Under the pieces are notes generated by a model, which worked only from the letters and a program-made list of their open reading frames with translations, was not told the origin of the DNA and made no database searches. DNA of 64,000 nucleotides from Paramormyrops kingsleyae (taxonomy: Eukaryota; Chordata; Actinopteri; Osteoglossiformes; Mormyridae), in assembly GCF_048594095.1 (NCBI RefSeq), contig NC_132812.1:3052501-3116500 (forward strand). The letters are read 5' to 3'. A program made the translations under genes and the position numbers. Positions 33,401 to 47,700 of the stretch are shown here, in pieces (the stretch's first letter is position 1; the number at the start of each line of letters is the position of its first letter).

Positions 33401-36400
33401 TGTTTGGATAAATTCTTGACTATTTACTTAATGAAAACACCACCTGCAAGTGCAGTTATATCTACAGAATAGTTTATCTTGTCAAATACATACAGTATGC
33501 GGAAACATTATTGGCACCCTTGAAGAATACTGCATCTTGGGGGAAAAAATGTTTCTTGATGTTGCTTTTAGTATCTGGGAAGTTTTGGTGCTTCAGAACT
33601 GTTTTCTATGGTCATTTCCTGTTTCACTGGGGTATCAATATGAGGTAACACACAGGTAAAATCCTTTTTTCACCCATCACCAAGGGTAAATCCAAAGAGT
33701 TCTCAACTCTAATGAGAAAAAAAGTTGTTGATCTGCATAGATTGGGGAAGTTTTACAAAAAGATAGGTATTCAATTGAAATTACCAGTACGCACGATCAG
33801 GGCCATAATAAATAAGTTTGAAAAGCTTGGAACTGTTGAAAATATGCCAGGAAGGGGACACATGACCAGAAGCTTCACGGACAAGTGGAACGAAAGCAGC
33901 CTCTCCTGAACTCTTTAACTTTGTCAAGCAACAGTGGAGATACAACTGGCCTTTTTGGCCATACACACCATGTTTGGCAAAAAAAAGAACTACATACAAA
34001 GCAGGGCACCTCATACCCATGGTAAAATATGATGGTGGCTTTTTAATGCTTTGGAGCTGTTTTGTTGCCAGTGGACCAGGGACTCTTGTTAAGGTCAGTG
34101 GCATAGTGAATTCCATTAAATACCAAAACATCCATCATCGTAACAGCTTAATCCCAACCGGGGTCACGGGGGGACCAGAGCCTATCCCAGGAACAACGGG
34201 TACAGGCAGGAACCAACCCTAGGCAGGCGCCAACACACCACAGGGGGTACACAGTTAACCAGGGCGCACGCTTTTGGACTGTGGGAAGAAACCAGATCCC
34301 CGGTGGAAAAACCACACGAACATGGGGAGAGCATGCGAACTCCCCGCAGAAAGGTTGTACGTCCGACCCAGGGACTGAACCCTGGACCTTCTTGCGGTGA
34401 GGCAGCAGGGCTAACCACTGTGCCACAGAGCCGCCTAATGCCAGAATATTTTAGGCGAAAATGCCGTTGCCTCTGTGAGAATGCTAAAACTGGCCGTGTC
34501 TGGGTCTCACAACAAGATAATGATTCTAAGCACACATCAAAATCAACAAAGAATTGGGCACAGAAACAAAGAATCAAGGTTTTGCAATGGTCCTCTCAGT
34601 CTTCAGATTTAAATCCAATTGAAAATTTGTGGTCACAATTGAAGAGAAAACAAGAGAAAACCCAAGAATGTCCATGGAAATGTTCTGCATGGAAGAGTTT
34701 TCCAAGATCCCTCCACAAGTATTTTACAACCTTGATAAACACTATAGAAAGAGGGTGTTTGCTGTCATTCTCACAAGGGGAGGCTACTCACATTTGGGGT
34801 GCCAATATTTTTGGAATCTGCTTTATTTTGAAAATTTGTGTTACTAAAGGAAAACTTTATTTTCAAACTGATTTTCAAAAATCAATAAAAGCATGAGGCT
34901 TGTTTAAGCACAAAATATCACTCATTGTATGTGTGGTCCCCTTTTACACAGCAATATTTTCCATGAAGGGTGCCAATATTTCTGGAGTTGTGGAGCTCCT
35001 GCATTTACTTCAAGGGACAGCATCAGGAGGCATTGCAGTTACTGCATGATTTTCAAATCACCTTTACTTTTTGATGCGCCCTCGTGTGTGTGTGTGTGTG
35101 TTTGCATAGATCACATTTGAGGACCAAATTGTCACCAAAGTGTAGTAAAACCTGAAATTTCCATACTTTTGGGGACATCTTTTGAGGTCCCCATTTGGAT
35201 AACCTCAGTTTTATAAAGATCTGTGAATGCAATCAAAAAGTAGAAATGACAGAAGTCTTGTATTTGGGCTGGTTACTTATGGTTAAGGTTAGGGATGGGT
35301 AGGGGTTAAGGGTGTCATGATTGTGATTAGGGTTTTTACCATAGAAATGAAAGGACGGTCCCCATTTAGATAGGAAGACCAACTTGTGTGTGTGTGGGTA
35401 TAAAATAAAAATTTTTACTGCATATTGAGTTTACCCAAGTTGTAGAGGGCCTCTGTGCATGAGGAGTCATTCCTCAAGGCCTCCTTAAAGAACTCGCCAG
35501 CCTTCTCATGGTCACCTCGCACAAACAGTGTATTGCCCTTGTTGATGAGGGCAGCAGGATTGTAGCGGTCAGCCATCATGGCCAGGTCTGCATAGCGGTC
35601 TGCCTGGTCATAGTCCTTCTCCTGAGGAAAGCACAGGACATTTCTAGATGATACCATTTTGAGTTGGGACTTGGAAGTGGTGTCAGGGGGAGCTCATGAC
35701 TCTTAAAGGCAATACACAGAAAACTGCTTTAACCATGTAAAATAGTGCTGGGACCACATGGATTTATGTGACAATGAAGACCCTTACATTTTAGCAATAA
35801 CATGCGAGGAGGAGTGCAGTTGCGCTGCAATATATCACGGTTGTGATTCGGTTGTAGGCACAAGGCTGCAGGTCGACTGCCAAAGATGATCACAGCCGTT
35901 ATATACTGGAGTACAACCGCACAACTTCAAATATGTTATTGCTTTTATACAACAGTTCATTGAGTAGCATTTATAAGTTAACACTAATAAGGCAGAACAC
36001 ATAATACTTTGCTTGGTTATTTATTTAATGACAGTATGCCTTATTTTAAACAGTTATGGCAATATTGAATGTCATATATCTAAGTGACGGAAAGACAAGT
36101 GGGGGGCATTCATGTTTTAGTGACATGCTCAGTAGAGGGTCACATTCTCACCAGGAAGTAGAGGAAGGACAGGTTGGTTGCTGCAGCACTTTTCACTCTA
36201 GTGTCCTTCTTCTCAAACATCTTCAGTGTCTCCACAGCCTGAAAACAAATATTTACCCAAAGCAACTTCAACACACTGCAGTTCTATAGCATGTGAATTC
36301 TCACAATTCGATATCCTTAAATGCTATATCCTCTGTTGGCCTCAGCATCAGCGTTATGAGCAAAACTAAAATTGCTTTATGGATCTACAAGTTCACATGG

Positions 36401-39400
36401 ATCTACGACAGTTATAAATACCTATGGGTAGTTCAGTCAAGTACAGCTTACAGTAACATGGAGGCCTTAAAAACAGAGAGACCTTAGACATACCTCACTC
36501 TTAAGGCCCGTGGAGACGGACAGAGGGCAAGAAACAGAACAGAAACTGTAATAAACAAATGGGATGGAGAATGTGCTGATAAAGCAAAAGGGGGAAAATG
36601 CCAGACAATCAGGCAGGTACATTGGAGAAGGATTGGCCACCAAGAAGGCAAACACACCTACATGATCCAGTGCAGACATCACCATTCATGTGCTGCAGGC
36701 TTACCTGATTGAACTCCTTCTGCCTGAGGTATGTGATGGCTTTGCTGATCTCCAAATCATTGGCCAATTCCACATACTGGGAGCTCTTCACCATTTCCAC
36801 ACACCTAGTAAAAATAAAAAAAACAAAACAATTCAATGCAAACAGCCACAGGCCACAGCACACCCTCTGTTGGTATCTCCACTCTCACCAGTCAAACCCT
36901 GCGGCAAAGGACGCCTCAATGGCCGGAGCAATAAGCTTCGCTGCTGTCATGATGTACTTCTCTGCCAGCGCCTTTCTGTGGTAAATACAGGGCTTGTTGT
37001 TTATCTGTTTATAATCACTTCATGCACTAAACCATTATACTGTTCCTTATGTGAATTTCAACAATCTGTTCTGCTAATCAAAAGTTAAAACCGCAAGCGA
37101 TCTGTAAGCCCCTTATGTGAACCAGTTTCTTTGATCATCACAGTAAGATAGAGTACCTCTCCCTTTCCATCTGGTGGAGCTGATCATTCTTGATGGCTTC
37201 GATCACAAGATTAGCATGAGGGTCATCCTGTGAAAAGACAACAGTCCCACATTAAGGACACCAAGAGACATGTGCATTGTCACTGTCCAACAGAACCACA
37301 GGCTCACATCCCCCCAAATGTGAAACCACTACAGATGCTCTTTCTTACCCACTGCCATTCGACTGCACAATGGCACCCATATTGTGAATGCACATTGAAT
37401 GTACATGCGCCATTTGCCCAACATCGATTTTTGCACTGCATTTACCATAGTGGTACATTCTTTGGCATAGTTCTAATTTTTAACTGACTATTTTTATGTT
37501 TATTACTGATTTTCCTTTACATACTTATTGTCTGTTTTGCACTTACATTATCCTTTGTTACATGTATTTATTTTTCTGAACTACTGGACAAAGAAATTCT
37601 TTTCTTATTTTGGCATATCTCATCCTGTCTTGCACAAAACAAACCCTTCACACATTTTTGCATGCAGTCTCATCATAAGTTAACTTTTATCTTTGAGTAT
37701 AAACATTTTTCTCATTTGTAGATGCATGTTTGATTTATTGGAAACAGTTCAATGCCAGAACAGAAAAACACCCACTAAAGCTACCTCTTATAGTCCTCAA
37801 CTTCAGACTAACTGCACAACTAAGCTAAGCCTCTGTGACTGTGATTAGAAGGTTGTTGGCTAAGGCCCAGCCTCGGCAGAATAGTCACATGGCTGTGGGC
37901 CCTTGAGCAAGGCCCTTAACCCCCAGCTCCAGGGGTGCAGCATGCTGGCTGATCCCCAAGCTTGCTCTCACATGTACATGTGTCTGTGTGTCTCATGGAG
38001 AGCAGGATGGGGTAGCGGAAAGAAAATGATCCCATGGGGATTAATAAGTATCACTATTCAATTTTAAGCTGAATTACTGCACTGTCGAAGGACTCTATGG
38101 ATTCTGCTTCCTTATGTATGTTAATTAAACCAACTTCACTAAATTAACTGTCATATCAATTTAAGTGACTTTAATTATTGGTTATTAATCAAATAACTAG
38201 AAGACTATTGTCTACTATATACAGTATATAAGCATTGTCTACAGATACCAACATTTCATTATAAAGATACAGTGGTACCTCAGTTCTCGAACTCATTAGA
38301 ACTCGAATTTCTTAAAAGTCAAACCAACCAGTTCGAAAAAAATTTACCTGGAACTTGATCTGAATCTCAGAAGTCAAACCGTGAACGCCGACCTAAGATA
38401 ACTTGTACGCGCGGGGAAATGAGTCACGCAGCACATCTCTCAGCAGAATCAAAGGGTAACGCTTCAGTCTCAGCCTCGCAGTCGCTGTGATAGCATCCTG
38501 CATGTTTACACTAGCTGAATACATATATTTAGACAGTAAAAATACATTTAGACAATGATAGACAGTAACAGTAATTATTATACAATAAAATACATTTCAA
38601 AATAAATAATAATAATAATAATAATAATAATAATTGATACTTTATTGATCCCCGTGGGGAAACTGTTTTTTTTACGCCTCCCTCAACTTGCTCTTTGTAG
38701 AGTAAGTTGTCCGTGAAGGGCAGCCACCTGTTGGGGCGCCCAGGGAGCTGGGGGTTAAGGGTCTTGCTCAAGGACCCACAGATGTGCTGAGGCTGGGTTT
38801 GAACCGGCGACCTTGTGATTACAGGCACACAGGCTTAGCCCACTGAGCCACACGCTGCCCTAAAAAAGATTTCTTATTCATTATTTTAATATTAATAATA
38901 AACCATTAATACATTTAATTATAATACTATTGTGCCCAGCGGGGATGGATCGGAGACAAAGGCGCAGACGTCAGGCTATCGGGGACTACGGAGTTTAATT
39001 ACAGGTAAGGCAGGGAAACACAGAAGAACAATACAATGACCAGACTGGGGAAACAAACTGAAACGCGGACTAAATACAGAGGACTAATGACAACAACCAG
39101 AAACAGCTGATCACACGGGGATTCCACACGGGGTTAACGAGGGGGCGTGGCACACGGAAGGAGCGGACGATCGGGGCAGGACACATTGTTTGGATACATT
39201 TATTTTCTTACTTTACAAATTACTGTTTTGATAAATGTGCTTAGATGTGTTTAGTACAGTATATGCTCTTCTTGTTTAATCCGGTTCATCTTAATGTTTA
39301 AATGCTAAAAAAAACATATTTGGGTGTAATTTTTTGGTGCCGGGAACCAATTAATTGGTTTTCCATTATTTCTTACGGGGAAAATTCGATCACAACTCGA

Positions 39401-42400
39401 ACTTTTTAGGATTCGATCCGGAGTTCTGAACGGATTAAATTCGAGTTCTGAGGTACCACTGTACTTCTGAGAAAATGTCTGCGTGAAACAAAGGCCAGCA
39501 CTGCCAACAAACAGCTGGAGCACATGCACTGTACTCACATTGGAGGGAGTGTACTTCTCTTCATCCTCAATCCCCAGTGGAACATAGATGAGCTTTTGGA
39601 AGGCCTTCTTCATCCGTTCACGGTCACCGATGGCATAGTAACACAGGATCAGGTTGAAACCTGTCCTGATGTTGGGACTTTCCGTCATGATGTGCTCAAA
39701 AGAGCTGATGGCATCTGAGTATTGACCCATGCAGATGAAAACTACCCCAATGTTCTGCATTATTTTTATCCTGTACAAGGAATTGGAGACAGCATGTCAT
39801 TACAGGGACCCTGCTTTGCAACATTTGAAACTGAAGTGAACATCATCCATCTATCCATCCATTATCTCGCTGAATCCAAGGTCGGGTCGCGGGGGCAGCA
39901 GTCTTAGCAGGGAAACCCAGACTTCCCTCTCCCTGGCCACTTCATTCAGCTCCTCTGGGGGAATCCCGAGGCGTTCCCAGGTCAGCCGAGAGACATAGTC
40001 CCTCCAGCGTGCCCTGGGTCTTCCCCGGGGCCTCCTACCAATGGGACATGCTCGGAACACCTCACCAGGGAGGCGTCCAGGAGGCATCCTAATCAGATGC
40101 CCGAGCCACCTCATCTTGCTCCTCTCAGTGCAGAGGAGCAGCGGCTCTACTCTGAGTCCCTCCCGAATGACCGAGCTCCTTACCCTATCTCGAAGGGAGA
40201 GCCCAGCCACCCTGCGGAGGAAACTCATTTCGGCCGCTTGCACTCGCGATCTCGTTCTTTCGGTCACTACCCACAGCTCGTGACCATAGGTGAGGGAAGT
40301 AACGTAGATCGACTGGTAAATCGAGAGCTTTGCCTTTTGGCTCAGCTCTTTCTTCACCTTGACAGACCGATACAGCGCCCGCATCACTGCGGATGCCGCA
40401 CCGATCCGCCTGTCGATCTCCCATTCCATTGTCCCCTCACTCGTGAACAAAACCCTGAGATACTTAAACTCCTCCACTTAAGGGAGGACCCCATCCCTGA
40501 CCCGGAGAGAGCATTCTACCCTTTTCCAGCTGAGGACCACGGTCTCGGATTTGGAGGTGCTGAGTCTCATCCCAGCTGCTTCACACTCGGCTGCGAACTG
40601 TCCCAGTGAGAGGTGAAGGTCACGGTCCGATGAGGCCAACAGAACCACATCATCTGCAAAAAGCAGAGATCTAATCCTGAGGTCACCAAACCGGACACCC
40701 TCAACGCCCTGGCTGCGCCTAGAAATTCTGTCCATAAAAACTATGAACAGAATCGGTGACAAAGGGCAGCCCTGACGGAGTCCAACCCTCACTGGAAACA
40801 AGTCCGACTTATTGCCGCCCATGCGGACCAGGCTGTGGCACCGGTCATACAAGGACCGAACAGCCCTTAAAAGGAAGCCCGGCACCCCATACTCCCGGAG
40901 CACCTCCCACAGGACTCCCCGAGAGACACGGTTGAATGCCTTCTCCAATTCCACAAAACACATGTAGACTGGTTGGGAAAACTCCCATGAACCCTCCAAA
41001 ACCCTGCAGAGAGTATAGAGCTGGTCCACTGTTCCACGGCCAGGGCGAAAACCACACTGCTCCTCCTGAATCCGAGGTTCGACAATCCGGCGGACCCTCC
41101 TCTCCAGAACCCCCGAATAGACCTTACCAGGGAGGCTGAGGAGTGTGATCCCCCTATAGTTGGAGCACACCCTCTGGTCCCCCCCTTCTTAAAGAGGGGG
41201 ACCACCACCCCAGTCTGCCAGTCCAGAAGCACTGCCCCCGATGTCCACGTGATGCTGCAGATGCGTGTCAACCAGGACAGCTCCACAGCATCCAGAGCCT
41301 TGAGGAACTCCGGGCGAATCTCATCCACCCCCGGGGTCCGGCCACTGAGGAGCTTTTTAACTACCTCAGCAACCTCTGCCCCAGAGATAGGGGAGTCCAC
41401 ACCAAAGTCCCCATACTCTGCTTCCACATTGGAAGGCGTGTCGGTGGGATTGAGGAGGTCTTCGAAGTACTCCCTCCACCGACCCAAAATGTCCTGAGTT
41501 GAGGTCAGCAGCACCCCATCCCCATCTTAAAGTGTTGATGTTGTACCGCTTTCCTGCCCGGAGCCGCTGGATGGTGGACCAGAATCGCCTCGAAGCCGTC
41601 CGGAAGTCGTTTTCCATGGCCTCGCCAAACTCCTCCCAAACCCGAGTTTTTGCCTCAGTGATCGTCGAAGCCACATCCCGCTTGGCCTGCCGATACCCGT
41701 CAGCTGCCTCTGGAGTCCCACAGGCTAAAAAGGCCCGATAGGACTCCTTCTTCAGCTTGACAGCATCCCTCACCACTGGTGGGTTCAGGGATTGCTGCCG
41801 CGACAGGCAGCGACCACCTTACGGTCACAGCTCTGGTCAGCCGCCTACACAATGGAGTGTGTAGGGCCAACAGTTACTGGGATAATATATACATTATCCT
41901 GCCTCCCCCGGGACATGGGAGAAGTTCTGCTGGAGGTAGGAGTTGAAACTCCTCCTGACAGGTGATTCCTCACTATACGTTTGGGCCTGCCAGGCCTGGC
42001 CAGCTTCCTCCCCCACCAGCGGAGCCAACCGTCCACCAGGTAGTGATCAATTGACAGCTCCGCCCCTCTCTTCACCCGAGTGTCCAAGACATGCGGCCGC
42101 AAGTCCGATGACATGACTACAAAGTCGATCATTGAACTGCGGCCTAGGGTGTCCTGGTGCTAAGTGCACATATGGACACCCTTATGCCTGAACATGGTGT
42201 TCATTATGGACAATCCGTGACAAGCACAGAAGTCCAACAACAAAGCACCACTTGGGTTCAGATCGGGGGGGCTGTTCCTCCCAATCACGCCACTCCAGGT
42301 TTCACTGCCATTGCCCACGTGAGCATTGAAGTCCCCCAGCAGAAAAAGAGAGTCCCCAGGAGGAGTGCTCTCCAACACCCCTTCCAAGGACTCCAAAAAG

Positions 42401-44735
42401 GGTGGGTATTCTGAACTGCCGCTTGGCGCATAAGCGCAAACAACAGTTAGGACCCGTCCCCCCACCCAAAGGTGAAGGGAGGCTACCCTCTCGTCCACTG
42501 CGGTAAACCCCAATGTACAGGTGTCCAGCCAGGGGCCAATAAGTATGCCCACGCCAACTCGGCGCCTCTCCCCACGGGCAACTCCAGAGTGGAAGAGGGT
42601 CCAACCCCCCTCAAGGAGCCCAAGCCATGCCTCGAGGCGAGTCCAACTATATCTAGCCGGAACTTCACAATCTCGCGCACCAGCTCAGGCTCCTTCCCCA
42701 TCAGAGAGGTGACATTCCATGTCCCAAGAGCTAGCTTCTGCAGCCGAGGATCGGACCGCCAGGGTCCCCGCCTTTGGCCACTGCCCACCCGTGGGTTTGG
42801 GGGGTAGACCCCAGCTCACCGCATGTCCTTGTGTGTGTTAGAGATCTGATCCAGTGCCATTCGGTAGAACTTAATAGCCTTTGGGTAGTTCTTCTGTTTG
42901 AAGTAAATGTTAGCCATGTTCACTTTCAAACGTCCTGCAGAAACAAAATGAGCATCAGGTACACGCCTCGTAATACACACTGTTCAGCTTAAACCTGTAC
43001 AAAAATAAAGAAGATGTTTGAAGAAGTCTCTACAGGTATTAAAAAACACAATAAATATGAGCTGAGATAAACACTAAAACAGTCATTGTCTCATTATTGC
43101 AAAATGTTGTCTCTAACAAAGCTAGATATATACCTTTTTAAAGGACACATTTGTACTGTATTCTGAACCTGCATGGTCAGTCTTCCATAGCTTACCTGCA
43201 TTAGTAAACATCTTGTTCTTCACAATAACCTGGTAGGTGTTAAGAGCTTCTGGGAACATGTCATTGTTGGCGTATTGGTTGGCCAAATTAAAGAGAACCT
43301 GGACAGAAACCAGAAAAACTTAACAATGCCATTATACAACACCTTCCTCTCGGCTCTCTCCTTGTATCACATGACAGACTTACAGAGTAGGTTAAGTCCA
43401 GGTTAATGTGATCAGCTGTCCCTGTTTGGTCCCTCTGCCTGACCAGAGTCCTCTCCTTCCGCCCAGCATCCTTGGCCTTTTCCAGTGCCTGGAAACCAAC
43501 AGCCAGTTTGTGCACACAAACAAACACATACAGTCAGAGACAGATGCATACAGCGAGAAGCAAAAATATTGGGACTGTGTAGTAAAACTGGGTAATTTTG
43601 CTATGTTTTCAGGAAATATATATTCCAGGTCAAATGACCAGCTTGAGACTGAAGCAGAAAATGAAGTGACAAAATGTGATTTTTTTAAAAGGGGGTGCTA
43701 TACCCACTGCACACGCACACGCACACACACACACACACACACACAGGTAAACCTTATGAGGATATCCTTATGAGGACCACTGTTACATGCTTGTCGAGGG
43801 CACGTGTGTTTGTTTTTCAGGTGTGTCTTATGTTGTCCTGGTGGTGACAAAATAATGAAGACTGACACCGTCCTTATCCAACCAGATGTGTACTGGGGGC
43901 GGTGCTTGGCATATATGAATATACTGGCGTGGCAAGATGGCGGCGTTCAGTTCCACGCTGTCGCCCTTCTGTGTGATAGGCTTTGCTTTGTTTGGGCTGA
44001 GATTGTTCTTTGTACTGGTATATGTGACTTTGGTGGGATTGTAAACTTTTATATACCTTGGGAGGCTTGGATTTATAATGATGTTTTTATATGTACTTGT
44101 AAATTATATGTAGGTAAATTAGTTTTACGCGCACTTACATAATCATCCGTAGAACGGAACCTGTCTATTCACACTTGGTAAAGTAGGCGGGTGCCAACCC
44201 CTGTAAGTTTTAAAGGGTCAGTTAGCTTAGTTAGCTAGGTTTGGTAATTAGACAGTTAAACGATCTAGGGTAAGTATTGTTTGCTTATTTCTTTGATTTA
44301 GCGTCGCCTTCTGCTCCTCCACAAGATACTGTTAATGTGGGTGTAAACAGAATAACAGATTATATGTAAACAATCTCTTGTATCCTGTGGCGTGTTTGGG
44401 CTTGTTAATGGCTGCCTTTGCACATTTGGTGAATTGGTCCCACATCCTCATGTTCGCTACCCTGCCCTAGACCAGGGAGTGCGTAACACCGCTCATTCAT
44501 TTCTATGGGAAAAATGCTAACGCTAACTATGACAAGCTTAACCCCTACCCAGCCCTAACCATAACCATAAGTAACCAAACAAAATACAAGGGTTTTTGCA
44601 TTTTTAGTTTCTTCATTGCAGTCACAGATTTTTATTAAATTGAGTTGACCAGGAAACTGGTCCCCATAAGGGAAAAAAAATGGGGATTCATCACATTGTG
44701 GGGACATTATGTCCCCATAAGGTAAGGTATACCCG

Positions 44736-44779
<44 letters not shown>

Positions 44780-47700
44780 TACACATACACACAGATTCAA
44801 ACAAACACGTGAGTTCCAATCCACACACACACACCTACCAGCTGCAAGTCACCTCGAACATGAGCAATGCAACTCTCCTCAATCAAGTCGTTCACCTTCT
44901 TCTCCAGAATCTTAATTTTTTCCTCAGGTCTGAAAGAACATGGTTAGACAGGAGATTTCTGTGAGCCCACTGCAACAGGCAACATAATGCAGAAGATTGA
45001 TGATGTAATATATCACAATAATGTTAAATGAGATGCATGATATTTTGGTATCGGTATCAAAACATCGGACAGCCAATATGTAGACTTTAGTCGATATTCA
45101 AAGTTAGCGGCACAAGAGCTTAAGACATAACTAGAAAAATAATGGGGATGACTGATCAGCTGTTGTCCATTGTGGAAGACAAGAGATTTCGTCAGCTCAT
45201 TCACCACTTAGAAGCTCCCTACAGTCTCCCAAGTCAGTGCTACTTTGTTGATGCCTCACTGCCTGCATTATATGATGTGGTTACACTAGTGAAACATCAG
45301 TTTCACTACAGACTTGGGGAGTTCAGTGGTTAGCTAATCGGCCGTATTAGACAATAATATATTGATATGGGTATCAGCCAAAATGTCCACATCAGGGCAC
45401 CACTATCATAAACATAACATTATATTACCAAGGAATTATGCTATAGAAACATTTCACCAATGCACACAATGCATATCAAAAACCAGCACAGCTTAATGGT
45501 ACATACAGAAAAAGTACAACTGTTAGACACATCAGCATGTTTTTCTTGACACAAACTAATGCAAAGCAATATATCAATTATAAAATTAACCTACGTGTCC
45601 TCATTTTTAGATTCCAGTGGAGGTGCGGGTCCTTTGGACTGGCCCAGCGGGTCAAACGTAGAGCCTAGAAAGCACAACAAAATAATGGTAATACTAATGG
45701 CCTTCCAGAAAATAGAAGCTGAACTAAAAAGGCTGGAACAAGTATTTCTGCAACTTCTAGCTGAATTGTGCCAGCCCTCACATCTCACATGCATAATAGA
45801 ATAAATTTACACTGGAGAACCTACTGTATCAGGTGTGGTCAGGCTAAGTGTGTATGCAATACATCAGTATTTCTAAACCAAAATGTTTCTACAAATTTAC
45901 ACAATTATCCAAGGAAGCCACAGGTCAGGTCAAGTTGGGGCACATGCACTTATACAGCACGTGGCCAAGCCCACCACAACGAAACAACTTGTTCCAGATC
46001 CACCCTCCGGAAATGCCCATCTATCTCTATGTCAGTGAGGTGTTATGTGGGTCAACCCCTTGGTCTAGGTTTTTTGTGCAACTGGCCCCTGGATCTTAGT
46101 TTTGATCCAGGACACTCGCAAAGCCAAAGACACAGACTCCACACTCAGTCTCTGGAGGCCCCCGATCGGGGAGGGCAGTGTGTAGCTCAGTGGGCTAAGC
46201 CTGTGTGCCTATAATCACAAGGTTGCCGGTTCAAACCCAGCCTTAGCACGTCTGTGGGTCCTTGAGCAAGGCCCTTAACCCCCAGCTCCCTGGGTGCCGC
46301 TACGGGTGGCTGCCCTTCGCAGACAACTTACTCTGCAAAGAGCAAGTTAAGGGAGGTGTAAAAAAGAATTTCCCCCTGGGGAAATTATTGATTATTATTA
46401 GCAGAGCCTCTATTGACCCCATAAGGGTCAAACCCTTTCCGAAAAATACAAAGGCTGCAAAGAAACCCTGGTGTTTGTGCTCGATAAGAATCTTCCATGC
46501 CAGGAGGTGGATGATGGTAGATTTCTTAGGCGTAAAACCAGACTACTCCAATCGTTGACAGGTGACTAAGTGGTCATGAACCCTGTTAAGAATGACTGTA
46601 GCAAGGACCTTGCCTGGCACTGACAGCAGTGTAGTTGCCGCAATCCAGGCAATCACCCTTCCCTTTCCAGATAAAGACAACAAGTCCCATTATGCATTTG
46701 GTTGGGATGATGTCTGCCTCTCAACTGGAAGCAAGGACTGCTTGCAACTCCACGAAGATAGCTTTACCATCAGCTTGGAGAAGTTCACCCCGGATGCCAC
46801 AGATCCCTGCAGCCTTCCCTATCCCCAGCTGGTTCACCACCTGTCACACCTAAGTATGCAAATTCCTCACACAAACTGAGTGCAAACCCATTAAAAACAG
46901 ACCTTGGAGTCCAGGTCCAGCCTCATTCTCCTAGTACATGGGAGCCACATTGCAAATAAAAAGGTGATGCAGTAACAAAACAAGAATATACAAAAAATAT
47001 GTAATACTAAACAACAGACTAAAGAAATATCTCTCAGAAATACTCAAAACATTACAGTTACAAAGTCTAAGTCAAAATCTTAACCATTAGCATAGACTCT
47101 GCTTTCCCTAGTGTTTCACCTTTCTCTCCTCTGGAGGCCAAACTAACCTCTTGACATGGCTGAGGAGTACCCAGCTGCTCGCACTGCTGTCATGGGCCGA
47201 GCCACTCCATCCTATCAAAAAGAAGGATGCAGTGAGACGACACTGAGACAGACAGGAGCAACATCCAGGCCAAATGAAACACACAAGAGCATGGTTTGCC
47301 GAAGCCACCAACATTCAATCGGCCAACATTAGATCAGTACGCATATCAACACAGAAAAACAAACAGACTCTTTTCACTGAGCTGGCACTATTAGTTTCTG
47401 GAGATATTCCAACATTGTGGGGCACTAAATGTTAAATGGGCTACAAAGCTTTCAACTAATTGTTCAACGAAGAGCCTTATTGCTGAGGTAGGATGTCCTT
47501 AAGGTCTAAACACTGTGATAGGAAATGCACAACACATGCAAGCAGGGATAATATGTAGCCTGGATCCTCTCACCTGTACAGAACCTGTCATGGGTCGACC
47601 CATAGAGGAGCTCATAGGCACCCGTGACTTTGTGTTTTGTAAGAAGGAAAAAAAGAAGAATTCCAGATGAAGAAGTACACTTTATCAATAAATATATAAA

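Larger units (their letters stand above)
38270..39461. mobile_element. pogo/Tigger-like composite element, copy 3, nested
   Basis: The ends CAGTGGTACCTCAGTTCTC and GAGGTACCACTG are flanked by TA (38268-38269 and 39462-39463). It is 1192 bp: about 200 bp longer than copy 2 because a SINE sits inside at 38633-38861. It also carries the same 251-bp LTR-like block (38933-39183). It lies in IFT88 intron 11, with its right edge about 78 bp from the exon 11 donor. Confidence 0.8.

Noticed and set aside
38633..38861. tRNA-like A and B boxes
   Set aside because: These boxes, and those at 46172, 51194, 34135 and 28196, are heads of SINEs. They do not form a complete tRNA cloverleaf with anticodon and CCA-side pairing, so no tRNA gene is called.
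43925..43950. CAAGATGGCGGC as a LINE promoter
   Set aside because: A YY1-type core alone is not enough; no LINE leader or coding sequence follows.
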